A DNA stretch of 64,000 nt from Isoetes taiwanensis (Eukaryota; Streptophyta; Lycopodiopsida; Isoetales; Isoetaceae). Shown here piece by piece: positions 33,340-44,697 of the stretch; the first letter of the stretch is position 1; every line of letters starts with the position of its first letter. The notes beneath the pieces were generated by a model, which saw only the letters and a list, made by a program, of their open reading frames with translations, had not been told where the DNA came from and did not search any database. The translations under genes were made by a program, and so were the position numbers. Location of the stretch: the NCBI GenBank assembly GCA_021234155.1, contig JAJEKV010000001.1, positions 29,214,177 to 29,278,176 of the forward strand, written 5' to 3'.

Positions 33340-34582
33340 TATGTAGATGGGCTTGTAAAATTCAAGCTTACAATATTACAGTCAAAGTTGTGAACTTAGT
33401 TGAAAATCCCAGTTCTTATTTGCCTTATGCTCTGTTTGAACACGAGGATCAAGAAGGATTAAATGATGTTGATTATGTTACTAACTTGGTTGCTTTTCAT
33501 GTAAAAGATTTGGACTGGCAATTAGATATTAGGAATTATCTTGAAAACAATGAGTTGCCAAAAGACTTAAGTAGCAGTCAAGAAAGGAGATTCAAAGAGA
33601 AGTACAAAAAGTTTAGATTGATTGGAGAAGTATTGTGCAAGGTTGACAAAGAGGGAGTGTTGTTGAGATGTGTGGATTCTGAAGAGGCCAAAATGATCAT
33701 TGATGCTTGTTATGAAGGCATTTGTGGTGGACACTTTGCTGCTGACACAACTGCCAAGAAGATCTTGAGGTCTGGATATTTTTGGCCCACTCTTTTTAAA
33801 GATTGCTAGAATGTTATTAAATGTTCATAAATGCCAAATCTTTGGCCAAAGGACATTGCAACCAGCCCCTCTCACTGCCATAACTTCTCCAGGGCCATTT
33901 CAAACATGGAGACCTGATTTCATATGTCAAATAGATCCATCCTCCTCAGCTCAGCATCAATTTAGACTTGTCACCACAGATTATTTTACCAAATGTACTG
34001 AAGCAGTTCCCCTTCGAGAAGCAAATGCCTACAGCACATCAAGATTTCTTCATGAGAACATCTGTGCTTGATTTGGTATCCCTTTCAAAATTATCTCTGA
34101 TATGGAAAGTCAGTTCATGAGTCAACCTATTGCCTTATTGCTAGCCACTCTAAGAGTCAAACACACCAAAAGCTCAGCATATTACCCTCAAGGCAATGTC
34201 AAGCTGAGTCAACCAACAAGGTTCTGAAGTCAATTCTGAAGACCATCAGCATTTCCAAAAAAGATTCGCACCTGAAGCTCCATGACTATGGGCATATAGA
34301 ACCACCCTTACGGCTTCTACCAAATACACGCCTTTCAGTCTGGTCTATGGCATAGAATCTGTGGTGCCAATTGAGTTTGAACTTCCATCACTCAGATTGG
34401 CATATCAAATAAACTTAGAAATGGATGATGCGCTAAAAGAAAGATGTGTGAGATTGATGCAGTTGGAAGAACACATGTATGAAGCTGAAAATAAAGTTAT
34501 GATTAAAAAGGCCAAAGATATAGCAGCATTCAAAGCTGCTCACAAGCTCCAAGGCACTCTTAAATTGGGTGAGCTGGTATGA
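33340..34582 (+). pseudogene. Ty3/gypsy G3 integrase
   Basis: The integrase continues from the RNase H. It has the HHCC zinc region (GGHFAADTTAKKIL, SGYFWPTLFKDC and a C-x2-C partly lost near 33808-33840). The core follows, with the first catalytic D in WRPDFICQIDPSS and the second in ISDMES. The third, at QGNVKLSQ, lacks the E of the family QGNGQAES. The C-terminal helix region ([20 protein letters not shown]) ends near 34582. Several stops and indels are present (33808, 34068, about 34250). The G5 copy at 58196 is better preserved. Confidence 0.75.
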
Positions 34583-36268
34583 AAATGGAACAAGGCAAGG
34601 GACATAGAATAAAATAATGGCTAAGATTAGCCAAATGGCTATTTTATAGCAGTTTTGCCAAGAAAAATGGCTAAAGTAAATGGAGAAAAATGCCAAAAAA
34701 AGGAAAATTTTAGCCCAATGCTTTTGCCGCCCAAGTGAGCTTTTAGGTTGAATAGCCAAACCTTTACCTCCAGATATATCCATCAAGACATCGATTAGCT
34801 AAACCTAAGATAGAGTGGACTTGGAAATATGGATGGATTAGCCCAGAATCCAACACTAATATATACCAACTTTAAGAAATTATCAAATAGGGTTTATATT
34901 TTATTTTATTTTTTCCATTTTTTTTCTTGTTCCAAGTATGAAGTTGAAGTGTTAGAGGAAAAAGAACAATGTACCCCTTTTTTCTTGAGGTTTTGAACAT
35001 GTTCATGTATGTTTGTGTCTTGATTTATGCCTTTGTTCTTTATATCAAGGAAGTCATAACAATGATAATAATTCCATCATTTATGCTACATTATATTGAT
35101 TGCCATTACTTTTATCTATATTGTATTACATTGTATTTACAATAAATTCTATGTATTTGCCCAAGTGCTTGAATTTTTTAGAATTACTATAGCGTGATGG
35201 CTAATATTTGCCGCTCCATTTTATGAAAGTTTAGCCAAAAGCAAGAAACCCTGATGGAGAAAAATCATTTAGTTTAGCCAAGTGTTAGAAACTTCTAGCC
35301 ACAAACCTATTTTGGCTACACTAAAATATAGTAGTAGTAATTAATTCCATGGCAAGGGAAGACATAGAAGCTAAGTTTGAGAATCTTTAGGAAGTGCCTT
35401 TTGAAGTGAGAGATGTACTTGATGGCAGAGAATTATTAAATCCTATCAACATCTTACACTTGAAGAGGTACTGGCAACAACATGTTGCCTTAAGTTTGTT
35501 TAGTTAAAAGATCACTTAGAATTTGTAGTTTGGTTAATTTAGTTTGCTTTTGACTTGCTGAGGTTGCAAAAAACTAAAAAAGAAAAAGAAGAAAAAGACA
35601 AAAAACAATGCAGGAGTATTTGGTAGATAGTATGAGTTTTCAAATTCAAGTAGTTGCGTAAATTAAGCTTTTGAATTCGAGGTTTCCACTACTAATGCAA
35701 GAACAGTGAGATATGTGCAGGTGTCAACTTATTCAAAGTTCAAATCAAATACTTTTTGCTTAAGTTATGAATTCCATGCAGGAGCATCTGGATTTACAGT
35801 CATACACCTCACATTCATACACTTCACTCCATTTATTTTCATCTCTATAGATGCTGCCATCCCCACCATAACAGCAGCTTATTATACTAATGGATCTGTT
35901 ATCACATGCAGGTGCATCCTAAGACATTCATTCCACACTGATTTTTACAAGAGTTGCCCTTAATTCACATAAGACACTTCAAGTCATTATTCTTTTCCAC
36001 CGAATCCACTAGGCTGCTGTCATATTTCCATCTAGCAGCTCATTTACTCTGCTAATGATCACACTGTCATGCAGGTTCACTTGCAAGTTACAATCATGAT
36101 TATATTCATATCATCCTGAATATCTGCCATCACCCTCTATTTTTAATCCATTGCAGGTCCATTAAACTGCCAAATACACCTCCATATTGGCAGCTGGCTG
36201 GAATTCTATTTTGATCATTAAGCGAAAAACAAGAGGCTGGGGGACCAGCCTGTTCTTTTTGTTTGGCA
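34583..36268 (+). other. Non-coding 3' region between integrase and LTR
   Basis: About 1.7 kb without convincing ORFs separates the integrase end from the LTR at 36269. A CATGCAGGTKCA-like motif recurs at about 35715, 35777, 35908, 36072 and 36155. Long untranslated 3' regions are known from Tat/Ogre-type elements. No clear polypurine tract abuts the LTR. Confidence 0.5.
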
Positions 36269-37620
36269 TGATGCTGCCATGCTATAGCAGCATAGAAGAG
36301 CAAGACACGTTGTGATATTCTCATGCTCACACTTTGATTTGAACACAGATATACAAGCATAATTCATTGAAGGAAATGCATCTTTGCACATTGGAAGAGA
36401 AGACTTGAAGACCAAGGTGAGGACATTTGACAAAGATCACATAAGTATGCTAAGGAAGGTGATTCAAGCAACACAATTTTGAAGATTTGAAGACCCCATG
36501 AAGTATTCTTGGTATGTGATGCTTCTATTTGAGTTCTTGGCATAACTACATTCCATGATCTCCATCTCAAGCCTTCCATATCCTTTGCCATGAAAACATG
36601 CCCATGAAACCCCAAGTTCCATGCCTAGCTTTCATTTCCTAAGGCAAATTGGCCTAGAAGATTTTTTGTAAACTTCTCTTTCACATGTCATTCACATCAC
36701 ACACACTTACCATACCATCACCATCTCATTAAAGCACAAATTTCCACTTGATTTGGTCATATTCATGGTCAAAGATCAAAACTCTCTCTCTAGAAGTTAA
36801 ATGGTGAGAGAAAGTGCAAAATTCCTAAAGGAAGCAATTAAAAGTCAAAATTTGCCTAAAGAATGCAAATTATATGCATCGGTATTGAAATTGACCAATG
36901 ACATCATTCAAAAATGGCCACGTCATCATACATGTCATCTCCATTGCTTTGTCACATCATACACGTGTCACCCCATTGAAATTCCATCCTTTACAAAAAA
37001 TTCTTCAATTTATGTGTTTAAGTTCATAAGGGTGACATATCATCTTGCCACATCATCACCAACACCTCCACATCATCATTCACATGTCATATACATCATC
37101 TCCACCTCATGTCATGTTTTGACTAGAGAAAATTCTCTTAGCCAACTTGTTTGACACCTCACCACCCCTACTTGCCATGTCATCCTCATATTGCCAACCA
37201 TCTTGCCCACTTGCCACCTCACCACTTTCATACCCCTTTTTAAAGCCAAAAATGAAAAAGCTAGTTTTGCAAAGAACATTCTGCCATCATGGAGAGCATA
37301 AAAAAAGATTCCTTTTGCAAAAAATAAATTCCAAAAATTCGTTCATTTAGGCCTTCATGTGTGATTTCCTGGGAAGTGTGCCTAGCCACATGTTGCAAAA
37401 TTTTTTTCCTATCTACCCCAAAAAAAAAAAAAAAAAACCTACCAGCCAATCACCCCCTGCCACGTGGTATACCCGGACGTGTGGGGTGGTGGAGGTACTG
37501 AGGCCCACGTGGATATAGCACGTAATATATTAATAATATTGATTTTGTTATTGTATTTATACCTTGGTCCTCCTTTGCAAGTCAGGCCTGTGAGATATTT
37601 CGACCTATCTCCTAATCTTC
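36269..37620 (+). mobile_element. Ty3/gypsy LTR (intact-looking)
   Basis: This LTR serves as the reference for the family. It starts TGATGCTGCCATGCTATAGC, part of a terminal hairpin, and shows the landmarks GAGTTCTTGGCATA and CATGCCTAGC. A G-box/TATA promoter sits near its end. It matches 1-976 plus 4663-4938 in reverse and 44698-46060 in the same orientation. It lies between the 3' region of G3 and the leader of G4, so either could own it. The exact 3' end is uncertain by tens of bases. Confidence 0.75.
37446..37565 (+). promoter_or_regulatory. LTR promoter: CCAAT, two CACGTGG boxes, TATA-like
   Basis: A CCAAT box (37446-37450) and CACGTGG (37461-37467) are followed by a conserved ACGTGTGGGG segment. 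A second CACGTGG (37506-37512) and a weak TATA (TATTTATACC, about 37554) come next. The two boxes are 45 bp apart here and in the 45855 copy. The TATA position implies that transcription starts in the last 60 or so bases of the LTR. Confidence 0.6.
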
Positions 37621-38892
37621 AGTATTGCCAAGATCCGACAAATCCACCTTGATCAACCACCCAATCATGACCCTAAGACATCGGATTGGCCTGTAATACA
37701 TCAAGAACCTATAAGATAAACTAAAAAACAAAATTCCGGCATGGATTTGCCAAGAACAACACTAAGCAGGGGACTTTGGAAGGGGGAAAAAGGCTCTGAG
37801 CAAATTTCAAGGGCTTTGAGGTGAAAGACGGATCAATTGCTTTGAAGAAAGACTGAATCATATATCTGGAGCTCGAGTCTGCCTTCCAAATATCAGATTA
37901 TGCATGAATTGTTGATGATTTGAGTGAATTACCTGACTGTGTACCTTTTTTCATCCTGTGCCCAAGACATCGAGCTTGGGATCATTATTGTCTGCTGTGT
38001 GATTCTCAGTTGAATGAAAATCCGATCCTTGGTGACATATTTATGAATGTTTTCTGATTGACTTTTATGTTCGATATCATATCAGTACAACACTTGATCC
38101 TTGCATTCCAGCACAAATAGGAGATAGCAGAGCTGTTGCCCATAAAGCATATATGGCATAGGTTTACAATAGCTAAAGTGCCCGCACAATCCTCTGATAG
38201 AATTTGAACTTGCAATACTAGATCATTAATCTTCCCTTAACAAGCCTATATTCACATCTCGAATGATTTGCATCTTTTCATCTGTATAAGCATTGATCGC
38301 ATAGACATTACTCAGAAAAGCAAAAAAAAGTGCATCTAAGCATCAGGCAATTCAGGATTTGTCTGTTGTTCATAGACTGTGACAGGCAGTCGAGCCTAAA
38401 ATCAAATTTCCAAAAAATTTGCATATCTTTCTGCAAAAAGCATTCTTGACCATTGTGTGCAGACATACAAGAGAGGAATTCAAGCATCAAATCCTAAAAA
38501 GGAACTGCCTTTATCGAGCTAGAAAATTTGACTCTCTGTCAGGGATATTGACCAAAAATTGACCTGGTCAGGAATGCATTTTTGAGTGATATGCTCTAAA
38601 TGTCTGACTTTGGGCCCAACATCATTCAAGGTCTTGAGTAGCCTTAGCATCAAGAATCATGAGTAAATGCTCTCTGGTTTGCATTTGACATCTTTTCTTG
38701 CTAGGCAGACTTTTTTCCCTTTAGGGAAAGTGGTTCATAATCATTGTTTGAGCATTCTACTTGGGACTTTTCACTCAGAGTGGTTGCCTTAAGCAACCTG
38801 GAGGTTCTAAACCACTGAGATTGAAGGTTTTGCCAGGAATACCTTCAACATTTTGGAGGTTCTACCGAGACTATTTGCTGGAATTTGAACTC
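37621..38892 (+). mobile_element. Ty3/gypsy G4 leader
   Basis: This untranslated leader aligns with the G5 leader (46061-46979 and 53523-53760). Landmarks are TGTGCCCAAGAC near 37958 and TTGACCAAAAATTGAC near 38550, then GTTGCCTTAAGCAACCTGGA before the gag ATG. It has no ORF of note. The 1.27 kb length is typical of Tat-like elements. Confidence 0.65.
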
Positions 38893-39303
38893 ATGGCTCC
38901 CAGGAGAACTAATAAAGCATCTGAATATGTAGAAGCACAGGAGAATCATGAAGCACCTGCTACAGCACCAGGAGTAAGTATACAAGCAAATACAGGTATG
39001 CCTTGCCATTACTTTGAGTTGAATATGCCAATTCCTGTTTCTACTTTTGATCCAAGCATGAATGCTAACAATTTTCTGAAAACTTTTGAGGAGTACTCAA
39101 GAATATGGACACAGAAAAGGTTGTAAATTCTCTGAGTTTAAAAAGTGTTTCAAAAATGATGAGGTCAGAGCTTGGCTTGAATATGTTATAAGTTTAGGAG
39201 CTAACTCATGGGATGAATTAGTCAAGAAATTCTTGGCAAGGTTTGGTAAGCTGTTAGATCCTCAGGATTTGATCTTTGAACTACAAAGCTTTCATATTAA
39301 ACA
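38893..39303 (+). pseudogene. gag: Ty3/gypsy G4 gag, part before Helitron 2
   Basis: Gag starts ATG 38893 (MAPRRTNKASEYVEAQENHE). It contains FELNMPIPVSTFDPSMNANN, the segment that G2 has partly lost, then after a one-base-type shift at about 39100 the capsid block GCKFSEFKKCFKNDEVRAWL. It stops at 39303, where the Helitron begins. The coding sequence resumes in the same frame at 43966. Confidence 0.85.
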
Positions 39304-39335
39304 CTAGAAAAAGTGCCCAGCGTTGCTGGGCTTTT

Positions 39336-40669
39336 CGTTGAGATTAAATTTCATGGTTTATAGCATGTAGTTGGACATTTCGTTGAGATTAAATTTCATG
39401 GTTTATAGCATGTAGTTGGACATATATGGCCGTTCCTTAGTTCCGGAAAGGATTCGTTGACGCGTTTGCTATTTGTCTACAAATATCTCCCATGTTGATA
39501 TGTCCAGGAAATTCAATAGGGAGGGTCTGTAAATGGCTCTTTTGCCAAGCTCGATGGAACCATGCAAGAAACCAATGTTTCGAAGAAGATATACCTTAAA
39601 AGACTTGACCTTCCAGTTGAATTGATCCACGAACTTGACCTCTCTTGTATCATACATGTTTGCATGTAACATCACCTTATTATTGTTTAGTTTACAAATA
39701 TTGTATACATGTTTGCATAAACAGTCCTCCACCTAAATGTTACTGCTTGAAGCATTCGTAGCTATTCTACCAAGTGCTTGTTTTTCTAATTGGTCCAATG
39801 ACTTTTATTGTGAGATTCCATTTCTTATACTCCTTTTGAAGCACAATCTACAAAGACCAACCATGAGAACATATACAAAGTTAATCTGCAATATTTCACT
39901 TGGGACCATTTTGCTATTTGATCAGATTGTGCACTTTAAGAAATTTTTGCCAATGCTAAACCATTTCTTCTAGATGTCATGCTTGCACTATGGCAACGAT
40001 CCTTCTCAGTAATACCATTATTGTACATATTCAGCAAAAAGTAAAATGTCTTAATGGCTCATAAACATTTGCACAAATTCCAATATTAACATTTCTTCCA
40101 ATATTCCAATATTCCAATATTAACATTATTCCAATATTAACATTAAGAGAATGTAATGCAAATATTATTTTCACAAGCAAAATAATGCAGAGATTACTAC
40201 ACATAATATTCTACTAATTGGTTCCCAATGCAAGATTAGTCCAGAATAAAGAGTGCACTACTGGTCGTCAGTAGCAAGAAACTACTGCTGCTTTGAGAAG
40301 TAAAGGTTGCCTCAATGACCTGCAATTCTACACTATAGTATAGACAACCCTAATAATAGAAGATCTAAAGTTTACACAACCTATAAGGCTTTTAGATGTT
40401 ACCCTATGCTTGTGGCTCCCCAGGATGCTACAATATATAGATACTTTCCAAGTCGTCACACCTTATGCAAACAACCATTTCTTTTATCTTCTTGCCAAAG
40501 CTTGTAGCATGCATCGATTACTATATTTAATTAGGCTGCTCGGAGTATCCTAATTGCGCAAAGTATGGGTTTTTTTCCTCGAAAACCCTTCGGATGGTTT
40601 AATTAGGCTGCTCGGAGTATCCTAATTGCGCAAAGTATGGGTTTTTTTCCTCGAAAACCCTTCGGATGG
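39336..40669. repeat. Two short tandem duplications in Helitron 2
   Basis: A roughly 45-bp unit (CGTTGAGATTAAATTTCATG and following) occurs twice at 39336-39423, next to the 3' hairpin. A roughly 73-bp unit (TTAGGCTGCTCGGAGTATCC and following) occurs twice at about 40528-40669. Both pairs are nearly identical, so they are recent. The rest of 39424-41508 shows no recognisable gene. Confidence 0.8.
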
Positions 40670-41508
40670 GGTTTTTGAATCTTGGACAATAATAAGTCTG
40701 TTGTATTTTTGTGTAATCTTTTTTGTCTCCATGGACCAAAAAAAAATCTAATTCAATTTAATCGAATCCTTAAATCACGGGCAAAAAATATTTATTTATT
40801 TGATGAAATATGCTAAGAGTTAAAGGTATTTATTGAGAATGAAATTTCTACAAAGCTTCAAATTTGGACCACAACATGAATTGTTTTAAAACTCAGGCAA
40901 AACATAAGGCCACTTAGGAGTTTTCACAAAAATTTAATATGTTTCCCCAATCTAAAAAAATGGAGATCAATATACATTCTATGTTGACAATAAACCAAAA
41001 CAAATATATCCTTGTGGCCTCTGGGGAAAGCTCCTTTTTAGAAAGTTGAAGAATACTGGAAAAAGTTTTAGAGGCTTGATCCCAATAACTGAAAAGGTGG
41101 TGCAGACAGCAGCCTTTTGTTATATACATCCTTTGTTGCAATAATTGTGTGGTTTGAATATAGTGCTTCTAAAAACATGGAACGATATTACACTGGCAAG
41201 TGGAACAAGAAAACAATTAAAGTGTCTTATACTACAGGAAATGACGCATATTCCAAGTATATACTATGGAAACAATTTAAAAAGACAACGTGACTTCATC
41301 CTTTGCTAGAATAGGAGAGGGAAAAAATGTTTTCTTGTAAAGACATCCCTCTAAGTCTCTAAGCTCCAACTGTTTCTTGCTTGATAAAGACAACCCTCTA
41401 AGGTACAAAATTTAGCAGGGTAGCATGCATCAAACTTTAGTTCCGAGTTTTCACAGCACAAGAGCCCAAACTATCAACTAAAGTGTAGGTCCAAAACAGA
41501 ATGTATAA

Positions 41509-42542
41509 TTAGGTGCGATGAACAGTGGTTTCCGCTGATCGAACTGGGTAAAAGTATGGGTATGCCTATAAAAATTATATAGCTTAAAATTTGCCAATGA
41601 TTAGACAGAAAGATGTATTAACAGTAACCTTACCATAGCCTCTCTAGCCATTATCTGTTCTTGATGATCATACCGAAGTAGTTTATCCAGGAAATCAATG
41701 GCCTGCAACACACTCCATCAGTTCAAATCTTTAATCCCAATAAACTTTGTCACCACGAACACACCTATGGAGCAGCTAAATGCTGATTATCGCTGCTGAT
41801 AAATTTTGTCCAGTGCTTCTTACTATGCCTCAAATGTCAATGTTAAAAGTCAACAGCCATTTTGTGATATGTAAACCAAAAAAATAGAAATTCGCTTACC
41901 TGCCAACTAATACTGGCAAATGAGGATCAAGCTCCAAACGATATTTGTTGAGATAGACATCCAGTTCGTCTGTGCCCAGTACCAGGAAATGTAAAGTCAT
42001 GAAGCATGGACTAAATAAAATTCGGAACATGCAGTAAGCAACTCGTAAAATCTGCTCTTATACCTTTACAATCTTGACAAGCTGATCATAATTGTCATGA
42101 CCATAAAAAAAGGGCTCCTTCCAAAAAATCTGTGAGATGGAAAAACAATTTATCAATCTGCCATATTGCAGTAATCTCAAATGTGTATGTTCTATAAAAT
42201 TTCTATAATTGCCACTGTAACATCCCAGCAAAGATGCAACCTAGACTCCACATATCCAAGGAATAATGGTAGTCCTGCAGGTCAACAAGAAGCTCAGGTC
42301 CTTTGAAGTATCTGCAAGATGGCACAAGATAAATATTGTAACCAACAAATCCAAAGATAAAGATTGTAAAGTAAAAAAGAGAACCTTGATGCAACACGAA
42401 CATTGTACTCTTTTCCAGGATGGTAAAATTCAGCAAGACCCCAATCTATAAGACGTAATTTTTTCTGCTCATGATCAATCATCACGTTGTGAGGCTTAAC
42501 ATCTCTGTGCGCGATGACTTCTGAGTGGCAGTAATCAAGTGC
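41509..42542 (-). pseudogene. CKA: Casein kinase 2 alpha, last seven exons (captured)
   Basis: Seven exons of the CK2 catalytic subunit, a Ser/Thr kinase, are in order with introns retained. 42542-42385 has HRDVKPHN and the CK2-specific DWG ([20 protein letters not shown]). 42311-42221 has [14 protein letters not shown] and SLDMWSLGC. 42129-42064 has [16 protein letters not shown]. 41982-41900 has [20 protein letters not shown]. 41828-41765 has WTKFISSDNQHLAAP. 41702-41634 has AIDFLDKLLRYDHQE. 41565-41509 has AYPYFYPVRSAE and a stop. Lesions: no GT after GCTGGGATG at 42221, CTG in place of AG before 41982, and GAG to TAG at 41767-41765. The N-lobe exons (ATP-binding loop, catalytic lysine) are absent. 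A dead, transduced copy. Confidence 0.95.
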
Positions 42543-43965
42543 CTGAAAATTTGAGAACAGTAATCAGTGCTACATGTACAAGAATATCAAATGTGAAGCC
42601 AACCAAAGACGAGCATTCTACAGAAAATGTGTAAAGCCAAGTGCAGTAAGATATTGGAATATATTCTTATGAAGGCAGCATATCCAAGATATACTCTCAA
42701 GCAACTGCCTCAGTTAAAAAATGTGGTGATTGCGGCTCATTCAAAAGATGCATGTCTTCCAACCTAATATATTTTGAGAGTGGCTCGATATGATTGACAT
42801 GGGAAGACAAAATATATTGCAATGCCGTGAAGCAAAAAAACGAAATGGAATTAAATCGAGAGAGATGGGCATATGTGGAAACCTTTTTTCTCAACATCGA
42901 TGAAGAAGCCAGAGGAAAAGCATCAAGAACAAATACCACCTGGATACGGATTCTTTGAACGACCAGATAAACATGAATATATTCGATCCTCCATTACCCT
43001 TCTGCCGTATTATAGAATTGGAAAAAAATAGTGCCAAAAGAAAAATAGCACCAAAAGAGGTATTACCGATTTTGTGAGCGCAAGATGACACCAAAATAGA
43101 GGCAACTGTCCGACAATTCTATCCCGACTCCCCAATAACCGCAATGAATTTTTTTTTTGAAGGCATCTCACCCATCAGTTTAATCTAACGACCAAGATGA
43201 CGCACAGACTATCCTCTCATTTATATCAAGGCCATTGCTGGCTAAGTAGAAGCCTAATGCAATTGCACTGAATAATGAAGGCATGGTATTCGAGGGACTT
43301 GCAAATTGAAACATTTTTTAAAAGAGAATGGAGCAAAAAAGCTTTTTCAAATAAGGCAGCATGCAAAGAAACTTGATTTTCATATTCAAATCCTAAAGCC
43401 AGAGAAGTGCTCTTACCTTCCTGGTTGCCTGCATTTATAGTACTGAGCAAGGTCTTCTTGAGATATTCTTGCAGCGTCATGGCTGCCAGAAACAAAAGAC
43501 AGGAAGTGAAAAATGGAATTGCCATCGTGGTATGCACTCAGCACTATTAGAGACTATCAAATATTGATTCTGCTCCAAATCCTGTAGTGAACCGTTATTA
43601 AAAAGGAAAGCTCTAATTATAAGAAAGGTACCTAGAGAGGAAAATAAATGCTCTGATCATAATAAACGTATCTAGATAGGGAAATAAGGCCGGGGTCGGG
43701 CTCCCGCCACTGACATCGCTTCGTTCCGTTCAGAATCCCCCAGAAAATTCGGTCCAGAAGATGCACCCTACTGCATGTCTTTTGTCAAGGACAAACCGTG
43801 GCCAGCAAACCACTGAAGCAAGGAGTGAAAATCCGGGCAAATTCACGCTGGTTTGTCAAAATAATAACTAACTAATGAACGGTCCAAAATGAAAGTTGTG
43901 AAAAAAACTTTGACGGCCGAGATGCTCTGCACACACTACATTTTGCTTTTATTATTATATATAGA

Positions 43966-44697
43966 TGGTGAGAGTGTACACCAATATGTGGAGAGATTTA
44001 ATCTTTATCTTGTTAAGTGTCAAATTAACCAGGTTCCAAACCATACCTTACATCTTGTGGTATCATTTATCAGAGGCCTGAGTAGTAGACCAAGAATACA
44101 CAGGAAGATGCTCAAGATCCAAAAGCAAGAAGGGTTTGATACAATACATAAGGCTTTTACTAAGGCCACTGAAATTGCAGATATGATTTCTTACCTACCT
44201 AATGATATGCACTCACCCCGTGACCCTTTCTTTCCAGATTATGAACAGGAGTATATGGGACCAGGACTTGTACCAGTTTATGCTGTTCAAAAAGAAAAGA
44301 AGAAGTAAAAAATGGAGGATGCTGAAGGTCCTATAGCAGATGTGAGAGCTAAAATAACCAAAGTATCTGAGGCCCTAGTTGAGGTGACCAAACAACTTCA
44401 AGAGATGAAGAACTCTAGATCTGAGAAAATAATATATCCACCTTGTGCTCAGTGTTCAAGAAACACTCATTCATCTGATTACTACTGGTATAGACCTTGT
44501 ACAAAATGTGGTAAAAGAGGGCATTTTGGTAAGGAATGCCCTGTATATACATTTTGCAAAGCAGTGGGGTACTATGAGGATAGATGTAGTGTAAAAGAGT
44601 ATTTTGCTAGGCAAGAAAGGTCTAAATCCAATGAGCAAAATGCCTCTACCAGGTTTGTGCAAGAGATTGAAGAACAAGAAGAAATAATGGCTGTACA
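43966..44697 (+). pseudogene. gag: Ty3/gypsy G4 gag, part after Helitron 2
   Basis: Gag resumes directly after the Helitron with GESVHQYVERFNLYLVKCQI. It continues through LSSRPRIHRKMLKIQ to a TAA at 44306-44308, then in the same frame through MEDAEGPIADVRAKITKVSE. The knuckle region is decayed. The middle knuckle CTKCGKRGHFGKEC is intact, the first has Y for the last C, and the third has lost a C and the H. The frame runs into the next LTR at 44698, so protease and pol of G4 are missing. Confidence 0.85.

Larger units (their letters stand above)
39304..43965 (-). mobile_element. Helitron 2 carrying CK2 alpha exons (4,662 bp)
   Basis: On the minus strand the element starts TCTATATATAATAATAAAAG at 43965, directly after A. 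It ends in a hairpin (39331-39315, stem GCCCAGC, loop AAC), then CACTTTTT, then CTAG (39307-39304), directly before T. Both ends match Helitron 1. The flanking sequences are two halves of a gag gene, and the 4,662 bp are a multiple of three. The gag frame therefore closes exactly at the A|T target, with no duplication or loss. It is non-autonomous. Two small tandem duplications inside (39336-39423 and 40528-40669) are listed separately. Confidence 0.93.

Noticed and set aside
39469-39732. 87-residue minus-strand ORF near the Helitron 2 3' end as a Rep or helicase tail
   Set aside because: No helicase or RPA motif is recognisable. It may be a chance ORF.
41509-42542. A functional casein kinase 2 alpha gene
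   Set aside because: The N-lobe exons are absent, two splice sites are broken, one conserved codon is a stop, and the segment lies inside a Helitron.
43226-43537. Further CK2 alpha exons upstream (MTLQEYLKKTLLSTINAG segment)
   Set aside because: It does not match CK2. The glycine loop, catalytic lysine and YELLK segments are not found anywhere in 42550-43965.
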